Source: Bryobacteraceae bacterium | GTDB taxonomy: Bacteria > Acidobacteriota > Terriglobia > Bryobacterales > Bryobacteraceae | Length of the DNA stretch: 51,588 bases | Direction of reading: 5' to 3' | NCBI GenBank assembly: GCA_025980435.1 | Contig: JAICXK010000005.1 | Span: 1-51,588, forward strand | Shown: piece by piece, positions 1-11,384 of the stretch | Numbering within the stretch: the first letter of the stretch is position 1 | Layout of the letters: each line of letters begins with the position of its first letter | Program-made: the position numbers and the translations under genes | Notes under the pieces: model-generated | Told to the model about the DNA's origin: nothing | Databases searched by the model: none | What the model saw: the letters and a program-made list of their open reading frames with translations, nothing else

Positions 1-801
1 AACGGCCTGAAGCTTACGAACCTTCGCAGGCAGCGGGGCGTGGCAACCGGTCTCGACGTCCACCAGGCCGAGCAGCTTCTTTACACCGCAACCGCGCAGA
101 TCGCCGCAACAGAGCGGGCTATCGCGGAGACGGAAAACGCTTTGAATGTTCTGCTTGGCCAGAACCCCGGCGATGTCCCCCGCGGTAAACCGCTGGTCGA
201 TTTGGTCGGGCCTCCTGCCGTTCCTGCCGGTCTGCCTTCGGATCTTCTGGAACGCCGTCCGGATATCCGTCAAGCGGAGCAAATCCTGATCGCGCAAAAC
301 GCGCAAATCGGTGCGGCCAAGGCGCTGTTCTTCCCGCAGATCTCTCTCACGGGACTGCTGGGCGTGCAGAGCCGGGCCCTAGGTGATCTGTTTAGCGGGC
401 CGGCGCGCAACGAAAGCATCGCGCCTGCCGGCGTCTTGCCGGTATTCAATGCCGGCCAGCTTCGCAACAATCTTCGCCTGACGCACGCGCAGCAGCGCGA
501 AGCGCTCGCCAATTACAGGAAGACCATCCAGACCGCCTTCGGAGAGGTTTCCGACGCCCTGACCGATTACGAAAAGAATCGGGAGCAGCGATCGCAGGAG
601 GAGCTTCTGGTCAAGGCTCTTCAGGATACCGACCGGCTTTCGACACTGCGCTACAAAGGCGGACTGGACAGCTATCTGCAGGTGCTGGATGCCGAACGGA
701 ACACGTTTTCGGGCGAGTTGACTCTCGCTCAGCTCCGCAAAGACGAACTGCTTTCGATCGTGCAACTTTATCGCGCGTTGGGCGGCGGCTGGCAGAGATA
801 A
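1..801 (+). CDS. Outer-membrane efflux protein, TolC/NodT family (5' end cut off by window)
   Basis: The frame is open from base 1, so the gene begins upstream of the window; only the last 266 residues are present. The visible part has the alternating helical and strand character of the outer membrane factor family. It includes the segment LPSDLLERRPDIRQAEQ (around bases 235-285), a hallmark of NodT-type lipoproteins, a repeat-like barrel strand region (QISLTGLLGVQS), and a C-terminal coiled-coil helix ending in LDAERNTFSGELTLAQLRKDELLSIVQLYRALGGGW. Such proteins form the trimeric channel-tunnel of RND or ABC tripartite efflux pumps. The inner-membrane and adaptor partners would be expected upstream, outside the window. 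The stop is followed by 174 non-coding bases before the kinase gene, so it probably ends its own operon. The family is clear; the substrate is unknown. Confidence 0.93.
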   Translation, partial: NGLKLTNLRRQRGVATGLDVHQAEQLLYTATAQIAATERAIAETENALNVLLGQNPGDVPRGKPLVDLVGPPAVPAGLPSDLLERRPDIRQAEQILIAQNAQIGAAKALFFPQISLTGLLGVQSRALGDLFSGPARNESIAPAGVLPVFNAGQLRNNLRLTHAQQREALANYRKTIQTAFGEVSDALTDYEKNREQRSQEELLVKALQDTDRLSTLRYKGGLDSYLQVLDAERNTFSGELTLAQLRKDELLSIVQLYRALGGGWQR

Positions 802-975
802 GGTCCAGACGGGTCGCAAGCTCCGGATAAGCGCTTCAGATAAATACATCTCTCGGCCATTCGCGCAGAGACTTTCGAATCGCATCGGCAACTGGCTTCC
901 TGGAGGACTAGTACTAACCAGTGCCCGAAAAAGTATCAGGTCGAGGCGTTTCAACACTATGATGCGTATTGGTCA

Positions 976-3900
976 TTGAATAAGTTGAAAGACACACTGC
1001 CCCTGGGACTTGTCATCCAGCCTGCGTTCTGTTGGGTAGCACTGTTAGCTATTTCTCTCTCGGCCTTGTTTTCCCCGGCGCTCGCTTTTCCCGCGCGCTC
1101 ACCGAAGCCAGCCCACGTCGCCCGCGTAATCGGGATGCCGGAGGTCAAAAGCTATTCGTTCCGCGATTACAATGGCGGCGGACAGATCTGGACGATTGTT
1201 CAGGACCGCCGCGGGATCTTGTATTTCGGCGAGTCGAGCTCGGCATTGCTCGAGTTCGACGGCGCCGGCTGGCGGAAGATCTTTCTGCCTTCTAGCGTGG
1301 TGCGGTCGCTTGCTGTCGATGATAGCGGCCGGGTTTGGGTAGGAGCGAGCGGGAACTTTGGCTATCTTGCAGCAGATGCGAACGGCACGCGGAGGTACAT
1401 CTCGCTCCTTCAAGAGCTTCCCGCGCGGGATCGCGGCTTCACGGATGTTTGGCAGACTCTGGTAACCCCGCAAGGTACTTTCTTTCGCAGCTACGAGCGG
1501 CTGTTTCGCTGGGATGGCAAGCGCATGCAGGTGTGGTCGCCGCAAGCAGCAAAATCAAGGTTCCAGGCGCTTTCCTATGTCCACGGTCGCGTTTACACTG
1601 CTCAAGACGGAATCGGTCTTCAGGAGATTGTGGGTGATGAGCTTCGCGACGCGCCGGGAGGCGAAAGTTATCGCTCCTCCGCGAAACTATTTCTGCATCC
1701 CTTCGATCAAAGCCACATTCTGGTTTCGTCCCGCAATCAACTGTTCACTCTGTATGACGGCCAAAAAGTCACCCCATTTGTAACCCAGGCCGACGGGTAT
1801 TTCCAAAAACACAAGCTTTATACGTCCACTGTGCTTCGTGACGGGACCATCTGCGCTACCACATTGAGCGGTGGCGCTGTACTTATCGAGCACGACGGCA
1901 AAGTTCGCCAGATCATTGACACCAGCGACGGGATCCTGAGCTCCGATGTTCTCTCCGCCTATCAGGATCGGGAAGGCGCGCTCTGGCTCGGCATGGACAC
2001 CGGTATCGATCGCTTGGAAGTGAACTCCCCCGTTTCCATCTTCGCGCGCGATGCCACCTTGGATGTGGCGGAGTTTAACGGCTATCTCTACCGTTCTACG
2101 GCCGCGGGGCGCAGCGGTGTAGCGCGCATTATTCCCGATCCGCAAACCGGCCGTCCTACCGATTTGCCGCTCCGCGGTCCCACCCAGGCATGGACATTGC
2201 TCGCTTTCAAGGACCCCGCCGGCAAGGTACCCGACCAATTGCTCGCGGCCACGAGCGAAGGCGTGATGAGGCTGCAGGGTGATGCGCTTGTTCCTGCTAT
2301 GCCCGCCATACACGGCTTTACTGAGCAGACGTACGACATAAGCGCTTCCAAAAAGAACCCAGCGCGTGTCTTCATCGGTCATTCCGACGGCGTCGGTTCG
2401 ATGCGCTGGAATGGACACTCATGGATCGATGAAGGCAGGCTCCCCAACCTTGTTTATGGCGCCCGGGGCGTGGTTGAGGACGCGAAAGGAACTCTCTGGG
2501 CGAGCGGCGGGGACAACCAAATTATTCGTATCGATGTGGCTCCGACGGGCATGCGAGACTCCAAAGCCGAGCCGCTCGGCGCAAAAGAGGGGCTCCCCGA
2601 TGGTCCAGCCTTTGCGAACTTCGTAGCCGGTAGCATTATCGCAACCGTCGACCGTGTAAACCGGGAATTCCGTTGGGACGATGCGGCTCATAAGTTCGTC
2701 GTCGATAACCGCTTTTTGCTGCCGGTCGATGCGCCCGACGTTACCTATGGTCTGTATGGAGACGGTAACAGTAAAGTGTGGTCCGGCTCTTTTTCGTCGG
2801 GGGTCCGGCGTCAGGGCCTGTTTACCCGGCAGCCTGATGGGAGTTGGCATCTGGACGAAGACACTTTCCGCCGCCTGGGCCGCTATCGATTTTTCTCCGT
2901 ACGGCCCCAACCGGATGGCACGGTCTTTTTCTTTGGCGAGAACCTTGTCCGCTTCGACCCTCGCATCAAAGAAGCCGCGCAACGGGAAATCGGGCGGGAG
3001 CAGTTCCCAACGGTGGTGCGCAGGGTCACCGCGGGGTCGCAGGTGATTTTTGGCGGGTACGGAGCGACCGATACTTCTGAAAGACGCCTGCACCCGGGCA
3101 GCAATGCGCTCCAGTTCCAATTTGCCGCGCTCACTTACGGTAATCCGTCCGGCACCGCTTATCAATATTTTCTGGAAGGTTTGGACAAAGACTGGTCTGC
3201 CTGGGGCACGCAAAAAGAGGCCAACTACAGCGGGCTGGGTCCGGGCAGTTATCGTTTCCATGTGCGTTCCCGCGCCGACGACGGCCGCACGGGCGCGGAA
3301 GGGATGTATGCGTTCACGATCCTGCCGCCCTGGTATCGAACTAAGTTCGCTTATTTTCTTTACGTACTTCTCTTTTTGCTGGTGACGTTTGGTTTCTGGC
3401 GGCTCGTCGTCGCTTACGAACGCAAGAAGGCATTTCGCAAAACGCAGGATCTCGAGGCTCAGGCGAAAGCGCTGGAAGCGACTGTCGATGAGCGCACAAG
3501 CGAAATTCGCGCTCAGGCGCGAGAGATTGCCGCGCAAAGGGACAGCATTGAACTGCTGAGCGAGATCGGCCGAGAGATCACCGCTTCGCTCGATCTCAAC
3601 ACCATCTTGTTCAAGCTGTATGAGCGGGTAAACCAGATCGTGGACGCCACCATCTTCGGCGTTGGCCTGTACCGGCCGGAGAAGAAGCTGATCGAATACA
3701 CCCTCGCGATCGAAAACGGCAAACGCTATGCGCCTTACACGCGCAGCACGGAGGATAAGAATCAGTTGGCCGTGTGGTGCATCGACCATCGCCGGCCGAT
3801 CCTGCTGAACGATGTCGATGCTGAGTCCTCAAAGTACATCGCTTCGTACCAACACACCGGGCGCACCTTGGAAGACGGCAGCGTGGCGCAGCCGCCCGCC

Positions 3901-6033
3901 TCAATGATCTATTTGCCCCTCATCGCGCAGGAACGCGTTCTGGGTGTGCTCAGCATTCAGAGCTTCAACAAGAATGCATACACGGCGCAGCATCTTAGAC
4001 TGCTCGAAAACCTGGCGGCCTACACGACCATCGCGCTGGATAATGCGAACGCCTATCTTGTCATCAACGAGCGCGAGCAGCAGGTCCGCGAGCGCGCCGC
4101 GGAGCTGGTGACAATTAATCGCATCACACAGGCTCTCGCTACGCAGCTCGATCGAGACACTCTGGTTCAACTGGTCGGAGATCAAGTGCGCGATCTCTTC
4201 CATGCGCCCGTTGCATATGTATCGCTGCTCGATCGCGCCACGATGATGCTCCATTTTCCGTATACATTCGGCGAAGAGGCGCCGTCGCGGCCTTTCGGAA
4301 CCGGGCTCACTTCTCAGATCATCCGCAGCGGCCAGCCTCTGCTCATCAATGAGGACATGGATCGAAAGCGAACCTCGCTCGGCATTGAGCAGATGGGTCG
4401 CGCTACGGCCTCCTATCTGGGAGTCCCGATTCTGTCCGGCGGCCAGACTATCGGGGTAATCAGCGTTCAGTCGACCGACCAGGAAGGTCGCTTTACGGAA
4501 GCCGACCAGAGGCTGCTCGCAACCATCGCTTCCGCGGTCGGCGTAGCGTTCCATAACGCCAAACTCTTCGACGAAGCCCGTCAGGCAAAGCAGGCGGCGG
4601 AAGAGGCAGATGCCGCCAAGAGTTCGTTTCTCTCCACCGTGAGCCATGAGCTGCGCACCCCTCTGACATCCGTCCTTGGGTTCGCGAAAATTATTCGCCG
4701 CCGCCTCGAAGAGCGCCTTTTCCCGCTCATTCCGGAGAATGAACGGAAGGTTGTCCAAGCCAAACGGCAAGTCGTCGAAAATCTGGGCGTGGTTATCAGT
4801 GAAGGAGAGCGCCTGACCAAGCTCATCGATGACGTCCTCGACCTGGCCAAAATCGAGGCCGGCAAGTTCACCTGGAACATGGCGGCAGTGTCCATTTCCG
4901 ATATCGTGGAGCGCGCGATTGCGGCTACCGCTTCGCTGTTCGAGGCCAAAAATCTTCAGCTCGTTCGGGCTATCGAACCGGATCTGCCGCCCACCACCGG
5001 AGACCAGGACCGCTTGATCCAGGTTGTGATCAACCTGATTTCCAATGCGGTGAAATTTACCGATTCGGGTTCTGTCACCTGCGCCGCACTGCTGCGCGAT
5101 AGGGAAGTTGTTGTCAGCGTCATCGATTCCGGAATCGGCATTGCTCCGGGGGACCAGCCAAAAGTCTTTGAAAAGTTCAAGCAGGTCGGCGACACGCTAA
5201 CCGACAAACCGAAAGGCACCGGCCTCGGATTACCCATCTGTAAAGAAATCGTCGAATATCACGGGGGAAGAATCTGGGTGGAGAGTCAGCCCGGCCAGGG
5301 CAGCACCTTCTGCTTCACGCTTCCCCTGTCCGGACAGTCTGCCGGGATCGAGAAACTGCCGGTCCGGCGTTCCGTGGATATCGAATCCCTGTTAAGGCAG
5401 TTGCGGGAAAGGACCGCGGCTCACGAGCCCCAGAACAAGTCTGTGCTTGTGGTCGACGACGACCCGAACATACGCTCATTGCTCCAGCAGGAGCTTTTGG
5501 AGGCCGGCTATGCCGTGCGCCTCGCTGAGAACGGCCGTAAAGCTCTCGCGCTCATCCGCGAGGAGATCCCGGGCCTGGTGATTCTGGACGTGATGATGCC
5601 TGAGATGAACGGCTTTGACGTGGCAGCGGTGCTGAAGAACGATCCAGCCACCATGGACGTTCCCATCATCATCCTGTCTATCGTCGAAGACAAGGAACGG
5701 GGCTTTCGCGTGGGCGTCGACCGCTACCTCACGAAGCCCATCGATACCGCATCGCTGTTCCATGAAGTAGACGCGCTCCTCGATCAGGGCAAATCGAGGA
5801 AGAAGGTGATGGTGGTTGATGAGGACGCCTCTACGATCCGCACGCTTACCGATGTCCTCGAGACGCGCGGCTATGACGTAGTCGAATCGAATGGCTCGGA
5901 TTTGATCTCCAGAGCCGTTCTCTCGAAACCGGACGTCATCATCCTGAATTCGCTGCTCTCCAGCAATGAAGGGGTCCGCGCGCTGCGCTTTGAGAGAGGC
6001 ATGGAAAACGTTCTCTTTCTCATTTACCCCTAA
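976..6033 (+). CDS. Beta-propeller hybrid histidine kinase with GAF domains and receiver domains
   Basis: A 1685-residue membrane sensor kinase. In order: signal-like hydrophobic segment (about residues 10-38), periplasmic two-component-regulator propeller repeats (about 50-700), Y_Y_Y domain (about 715-780), one transmembrane helix (about 792-814), coiled coil, two GAF domains (about 858-1030 and 1044-1200), HisKA with phospho-acceptor His1224 in SHELRTPL, HATPase with N-box Asn1357 and the G-box GTGLGLP, and a receiver with Asp1538 and Lys1587. A second, incomplete receiver-like stretch (about 1611-1685) has Asn1658 where the phospho-acceptor Asp should be, and it stops early. The start is a TTG with no clear Shine-Dalgarno; no ATG or GTG was found in frame in the roughly 100 bases above it, so the exact N-terminus is uncertain. 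It is followed 4 bases later by a lone receiver and a PP2C phosphatase, suggesting a phosphorelay. Propeller kinases of this type often sense carbohydrates, but the ligand here is unknown. Confidence 0.93.
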   Translation: MNKLKDTLPLGLVIQPAFCWVALLAISLSALFSPALAFPARSPKPAHVARVIGMPEVKSYSFRDYNGGGQIWTIVQDRRGILYFGESSSALLEFDGAGWRKIFLPSSVVRSLAVDDSGRVWVGASGNFGYLAADANGTRRYISLLQELPARDRGFTDVWQTLVTPQGTFFRSYERLFRWDGKRMQVWSPQAAKSRFQALSYVHGRVYTAQDGIGLQEIVGDELRDAPGGESYRSSAKLFLHPFDQSHILVSSRNQLFTLYDGQKVTPFVTQADGYFQKHKLYTSTVLRDGTICATTLSGGAVLIEHDGKVRQIIDTSDGILSSDVLSAYQDREGALWLGMDTGIDRLEVNSPVSIFARDATLDVAEFNGYLYRSTAAGRSGVARIIPDPQTGRPTDLPLRGPTQAWTLLAFKDPAGKVPDQLLAATSEGVMRLQGDALVPAMPAIHGFTEQTYDISASKKNPARVFIGHSDGVGSMRWNGHSWIDEGRLPNLVYGARGVVEDAKGTLWASGGDNQIIRIDVAPTGMRDSKAEPLGAKEGLPDGPAFANFVAGSIIATVDRVNREFRWDDAAHKFVVDNRFLLPVDAPDVTYGLYGDGNSKVWSGSFSSGVRRQGLFTRQPDGSWHLDEDTFRRLGRYRFFSVRPQPDGTVFFFGENLVRFDPRIKEAAQREIGREQFPTVVRRVTAGSQVIFGGYGATDTSERRLHPGSNALQFQFAALTYGNPSGTAYQYFLEGLDKDWSAWGTQKEANYSGLGPGSYRFHVRSRADDGRTGAEGMYAFTILPPWYRTKFAYFLYVLLFLLVTFGFWRLVVAYERKKAFRKTQDLEAQAKALEATVDERTSEIRAQAREIAAQRDSIELLSEIGREITASLDLNTILFKLYERVNQIVDATIFGVGLYRPEKKLIEYTLAIENGKRYAPYTRSTEDKNQLAVWCIDHRRPILLNDVDAESSKYIASYQHTGRTLEDGSVAQPPASMIYLPLIAQERVLGVLSIQSFNKNAYTAQHLRLLENLAAYTTIALDNANAYLVINEREQQVRERAAELVTINRITQALATQLDRDTLVQLVGDQVRDLFHAPVAYVSLLDRATMMLHFPYTFGEEAPSRPFGTGLTSQIIRSGQPLLINEDMDRKRTSLGIEQMGRATASYLGVPILSGGQTIGVISVQSTDQEGRFTEADQRLLATIASAVGVAFHNAKLFDEARQAKQAAEEADAAKSSFLSTVSHELRTPLTSVLGFAKIIRRRLEERLFPLIPENERKVVQAKRQVVENLGVVISEGERLTKLIDDVLDLAKIEAGKFTWNMAAVSISDIVERAIAATASLFEAKNLQLVRAIEPDLPPTTGDQDRLIQVVINLISNAVKFTDSGSVTCAALLRDREVVVSVIDSGIGIAPGDQPKVFEKFKQVGDTLTDKPKGTGLGLPICKEIVEYHGGRIWVESQPGQGSTFCFTLPLSGQSAGIEKLPVRRSVDIESLLRQLRERTAAHEPQNKSVLVVDDDPNIRSLLQQELLEAGYAVRLAENGRKALALIREEIPGLVILDVMMPEMNGFDVAAVLKNDPATMDVPIIILSIVEDKERGFRVGVDRYLTKPIDTASLFHEVDALLDQGKSRKKVMVVDEDASTIRTLTDVLETRGYDVVESNGSDLISRAVLSKPDVIILNSLLSSNEGVRALRFERGMENVLFLIYP

Positions 6034-6037
6034 AGCC

Positions 6038-6418
6038 ATGAAGATCCTGATTGTTGACGACGAACCGCATTTACGCACGCTGATACAGCAGACGCTCGAA
6101 GAACTCGAAGACGACGGCGTGGACCTTCTGACGGCCGGCAATGGGGAAGACGCGCTGCAAACGATACGCGAAGAGCAGCCTAATCTTGTCTTTCTCGACG
6201 TGATGATGCCCAAGCAAAATGGCTTCGATGTCTGCAATGCGGTGAAGAGAGAACTGGGGCTGGGCCACATTCATATCATTCTCCTCACGGCGAAGGGGCA
6301 GGAGTTCGACCGCCAGCGTGGGCAGGAGGTGGGCGCGGATTTCTACATGACCAAGCCGTTCGATCCGGATGCCCTGCTCGCGCAAGCCCGCTCTGTGCTC
6401 GGCTTATCGACGCGCTGA
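6038..6418 (+). CDS. Single-domain response regulator (CheY-like receiver)
   Basis: A 126-residue protein consisting only of a receiver domain. It opens with MKILIVDDEP (acidic pair near residues 7-9), has phospho-acceptor Asp54 in FLDVMMP, and the conserved Lys in FYMTKPF near the C-terminus. The frame extends upstream into the kinase gene, but the ATG at 6038 begins exactly at the first beta strand of the fold, so I take it as the start. It lies 4 bases after the kinase stop and 9 bases before the phosphatase gene. Having no output domain, it probably passes phosphate or acts by protein-protein contact, for example on the neighbouring PP2C-type phosphatase; that link is inferred from gene order. 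Notably the kinase's own last receiver is degenerate, so this separate protein may replace it. Confidence 0.93.
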   Translation: MKILIVDDEPHLRTLIQQTLEELEDDGVDLLTAGNGEDALQTIREEQPNLVFLDVMMPKQNGFDVCNAVKRELGLGHIHIILLTAKGQEFDRQRGQEVGADFYMTKPFDPDALLAQARSVLGLSTR

Positions 6419-6427
6419 GCGAGCCCT

Positions 6428-9140
<2,713 letters not shown>

Positions 9141-9286
9141 CCTGGCTCCCCCATACGCCGCAGTTGTCTTCTCAAACTCACCACAAAGTTCCGGGCAGGA
9201 CACAAGCGTAAGAAAGTGATCGTTCATAGTGAGATGACGCCCCACAGGCGGAAACTCACCCAAATATAGTAGAACAGGATGGATGT

Positions 9287-9622
9287 ATGTTGTACTCTCT
9301 GATCCTCTTGCAGGCGGCGGCCCCATCCGCCCCCACCAGCAGTCTGATGACGGGAATCCTGCCGATCGTTCTCATGATCGCCATTTTTTACTTTCTGGTT
9401 TTCATGCCGATGCGGCGTCAGCAAAGAAACCAGAAAGAGATGGTAAAGTCGCTGCAAAACGGCCAAACCGTTCTGACGACCGGCGGTATCATAGGAACCA
9501 TCGTGGCTGTGAACGATGATACGCTTATACTGCGCATCAAGCCCGACAATCTGAAACTCCAGGTCTCCCGGAACTCCGTGACAAGCCTGGTGACAGCGGA
9601 AGATCAGGTCGTCAAGAAGTAG
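9287..9622 (+). CDS. yajC: Preprotein translocase accessory subunit YajC
   Basis: A 111-residue inner-membrane protein with a single helix (about residues 20-42, ILPIVLMIAIFYFLVFMPMRRQQ), the basic FMPMRRQQRNQKE stretch just after it, and the family's small beta domain (QTVLTTGGIIGTIVAV). YajC associates with SecDF to support Sec-dependent export. It is followed 33 bases later by secD, the usual order. The start ATG at 9287 is preceded by an AGGATGG-like ribosome site. The 146 bases upstream (9141-9286) carry no gene I can recognise and probably hold the promoter of the export operon. Confidence 0.96.
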   Translation: MLYSLILLQAAAPSAPTSSLMTGILPIVLMIAIFYFLVFMPMRRQQRNQKEMVKSLQNGQTVLTTGGIIGTIVAVNDDTLILRIKPDNLKLQVSRNSVTSLVTAEDQVVKK

Positions 9623-9655
9623 AAGCAGCCCTACCCAATTCGCAGTGCATTAGAA

Positions 9656-11278
9656 ATGAAACGCCATTTACGACTCAAGTTTTTCTTCATCGTTGCCGTT
9701 ATTCTGATCTGTATTTACGGCATCATCGGGCTTCCGAAGAGCAAGGCTGAGTTGGTTGAGAACTGGAACAACAACATCCGCCTCGGTCTTGATTTACGCG
9801 GCGGAACTTACCTGGTGGTGCAGGTTCAGCAGCAGGACGCCTTTAATGCCCAGGCGGGCGGGGACGCCGAACGGCTCAAGGACGCCATGCGGAAGGCCAA
9901 CGTGCAGTTCTCGGACGTGTCGGCCGAGGACGCGAAAACGATGGAGGAAGCAACGAACGTGGCTATCTCCATCAAGGGCGTGCCGGCCACCCAAGCGGGT
10001 ACGCTGCGAGGAATTCTGAGCGAGCAGTTCGCGCAGTGGCTTCCGACCGCGGTGAATGCCACCGATTACCGGCTGACGATGCGCCCCTCCGAGGCTCTGA
10101 AGATGTGGCAGAGTGTTCTTACTCAGACGAAGAACACGCTGGACCGGAAGGTAAACGCGCTCGGCCTCGCGGAGGCGACCGTCCAGCAGCGCCGCGCGGA
10201 TCGCGATTCAGAATTACTGGTCCAGTTGCCCGGCGTGGACGATACCGCGCGCGTGAAGCAGATTCTGCAGACTGCGGCGGTGCTGGAGCAGTATGAAGTG
10301 AAGAGCGGCCCATTTCCCAGCCGCGATGCCGCTCTCGCCCAGACCGGCGGCATTTTACCTCCCGGAACAAAGCTGATTGGCCAGTCGCAGGCGAATTCCA
10401 GCGGCGGCGAGGGCGGTGTGTATGTCGTGGCCCGAACGCCCATTTTGCGGGGAACCGACATTCGCAACGCCCGGCCCGAGCAAGGTCAAATGGGGGGCAG
10501 TTGGGAAACGGCTTTCGTGTTGAGCCAGGATGCGGCCAAAAAGTTTTCGGCTTTTACCGGGTCCCACATCGGCGACCGGATTGCTATCGTCCTGGACGGC
10601 AAGGTTTTGCTGGCGCCTTCCATCAAAGGCCAGATTAGCGACAACGGTGTGATCGAGGGAATGGGCTCACAGCAGGCCGCCTCCGACCTCGCGCTCAACC
10701 TGAACTCCGGGTCACTTCCGGCCGGGGTCAAGTACGAGCAAGAAAATACCGTCGGTCCATCTTTAGGCGCCGACTCCATCAAGGAGGGTTTTCTCGCAGG
10801 TATTGCCGGCGTGCTGGCCGTCATTGTGGCCATGCTGGTCTATTACAAACGGAGCGGGATTAACGCCACACTGGCCCTGATCCTGAACGCGATCATTCTC
10901 ATTGCCTGCCTTAGCTATTTCGGAGCGGTTCTTACGCTGCCCGGCATTGCGGGCATCATTCTTACGATTGGTATGGCGGTGGATAGTAACGTGCTGATTT
11001 TCGAGCGCATCCGCGAGGAGCTGCGCGCCGGCAAGGCTATCATTCCTGCCGTAGATATCGGGTTTAACAAGGCGTTTTTGACGATCGTCGATACTCACAT
11101 CACTACGATCGTTTCCTGCGCCATCCTGTTTTTATTCGGATCAGGCCCCGTGAAGGGTTTTGCGGTCACCCTGGTCATCGGATTGATGGCGAACGTGTTT
11201 ACAGCCGTGTTCGTCTCCAAGGTTATTTTTGATTGGGAGTTGTCCAGACCCAAACCGGTCACGGCTCTCAGCATTTGA
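9656..11278 (+). CDS. secD: Protein translocase subunit SecD
   Basis: A 540-residue proton-driven inner-membrane component that helps complete export through SecYEG. It has the first transmembrane helix (about residues 7-26), the family motif GLDLRGGTYLVVQV directly after it, a large periplasmic P1 region (about 50-370), and five C-terminal helices that include the conserved GMAVDSNVLIFERIREEL motif. Length is within the normal range. It sits between yajC and secF. The gap to secF is 106 bases and contains an imperfect hairpin (11345-11371), listed separately. Confidence 0.97.
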   Translation: MKRHLRLKFFFIVAVILICIYGIIGLPKSKAELVENWNNNIRLGLDLRGGTYLVVQVQQQDAFNAQAGGDAERLKDAMRKANVQFSDVSAEDAKTMEEATNVAISIKGVPATQAGTLRGILSEQFAQWLPTAVNATDYRLTMRPSEALKMWQSVLTQTKNTLDRKVNALGLAEATVQQRRADRDSELLVQLPGVDDTARVKQILQTAAVLEQYEVKSGPFPSRDAALAQTGGILPPGTKLIGQSQANSSGGEGGVYVVARTPILRGTDIRNARPEQGQMGGSWETAFVLSQDAAKKFSAFTGSHIGDRIAIVLDGKVLLAPSIKGQISDNGVIEGMGSQQAASDLALNLNSGSLPAGVKYEQENTVGPSLGADSIKEGFLAGIAGVLAVIVAMLVYYKRSGINATLALILNAIILIACLSYFGAVLTLPGIAGIILTIGMAVDSNVLIFERIREELRAGKAIIPAVDIGFNKAFLTIVDTHITTIVSCAILFLFGSGPVKGFAVTLVIGLMANVFTAVFVSKVIFDWELSRPKPVTALSI

Positions 11279-11344
11279 CCAGCCTTTCGGGGCCAAAGGT
11301 CCTGAGGGCGGTTAAGCGGTAGAATTGGGAACATTTGTAGTAAA

Positions 11345-11371
11345 CCGGTGTCTATTTCCTATAGATGCCGG
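11345..11371 (+). promoter_or_regulatory. Imperfect hairpin between secD and secF
   Basis: Arms CCGGTGTCTAT and ATAGATGCCGG pair over 11 positions (two G-U wobbles in RNA) around a 5-base loop TTCCT. It ends 13 bases before the secF ATG at 11385, so it could influence secF translation or mRNA stability. There is no T-run, so it is not a typical terminator. Function is inferred only from position. Confidence 0.4.
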
Positions 11372-11384
11372 CCTCTGAAGCTCG

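Noticed and set aside
3135-3143. TTACGGTAA, identical in type to the boxes at 26 kb
   Set aside because: It lies inside the kinase coding sequence and encodes conserved residues of the Y_Y_Y domain; treated as chance background. TTACGGTAG also occurs in coding DNA at 50784.
2419-3789. Long antisense open frame (456 codons) inside the histidine kinase gene
   Set aside because: Low-complexity arginine-rich translation with no domain; it is the GC-rich shadow of a gene with clear domains on the plus strand.
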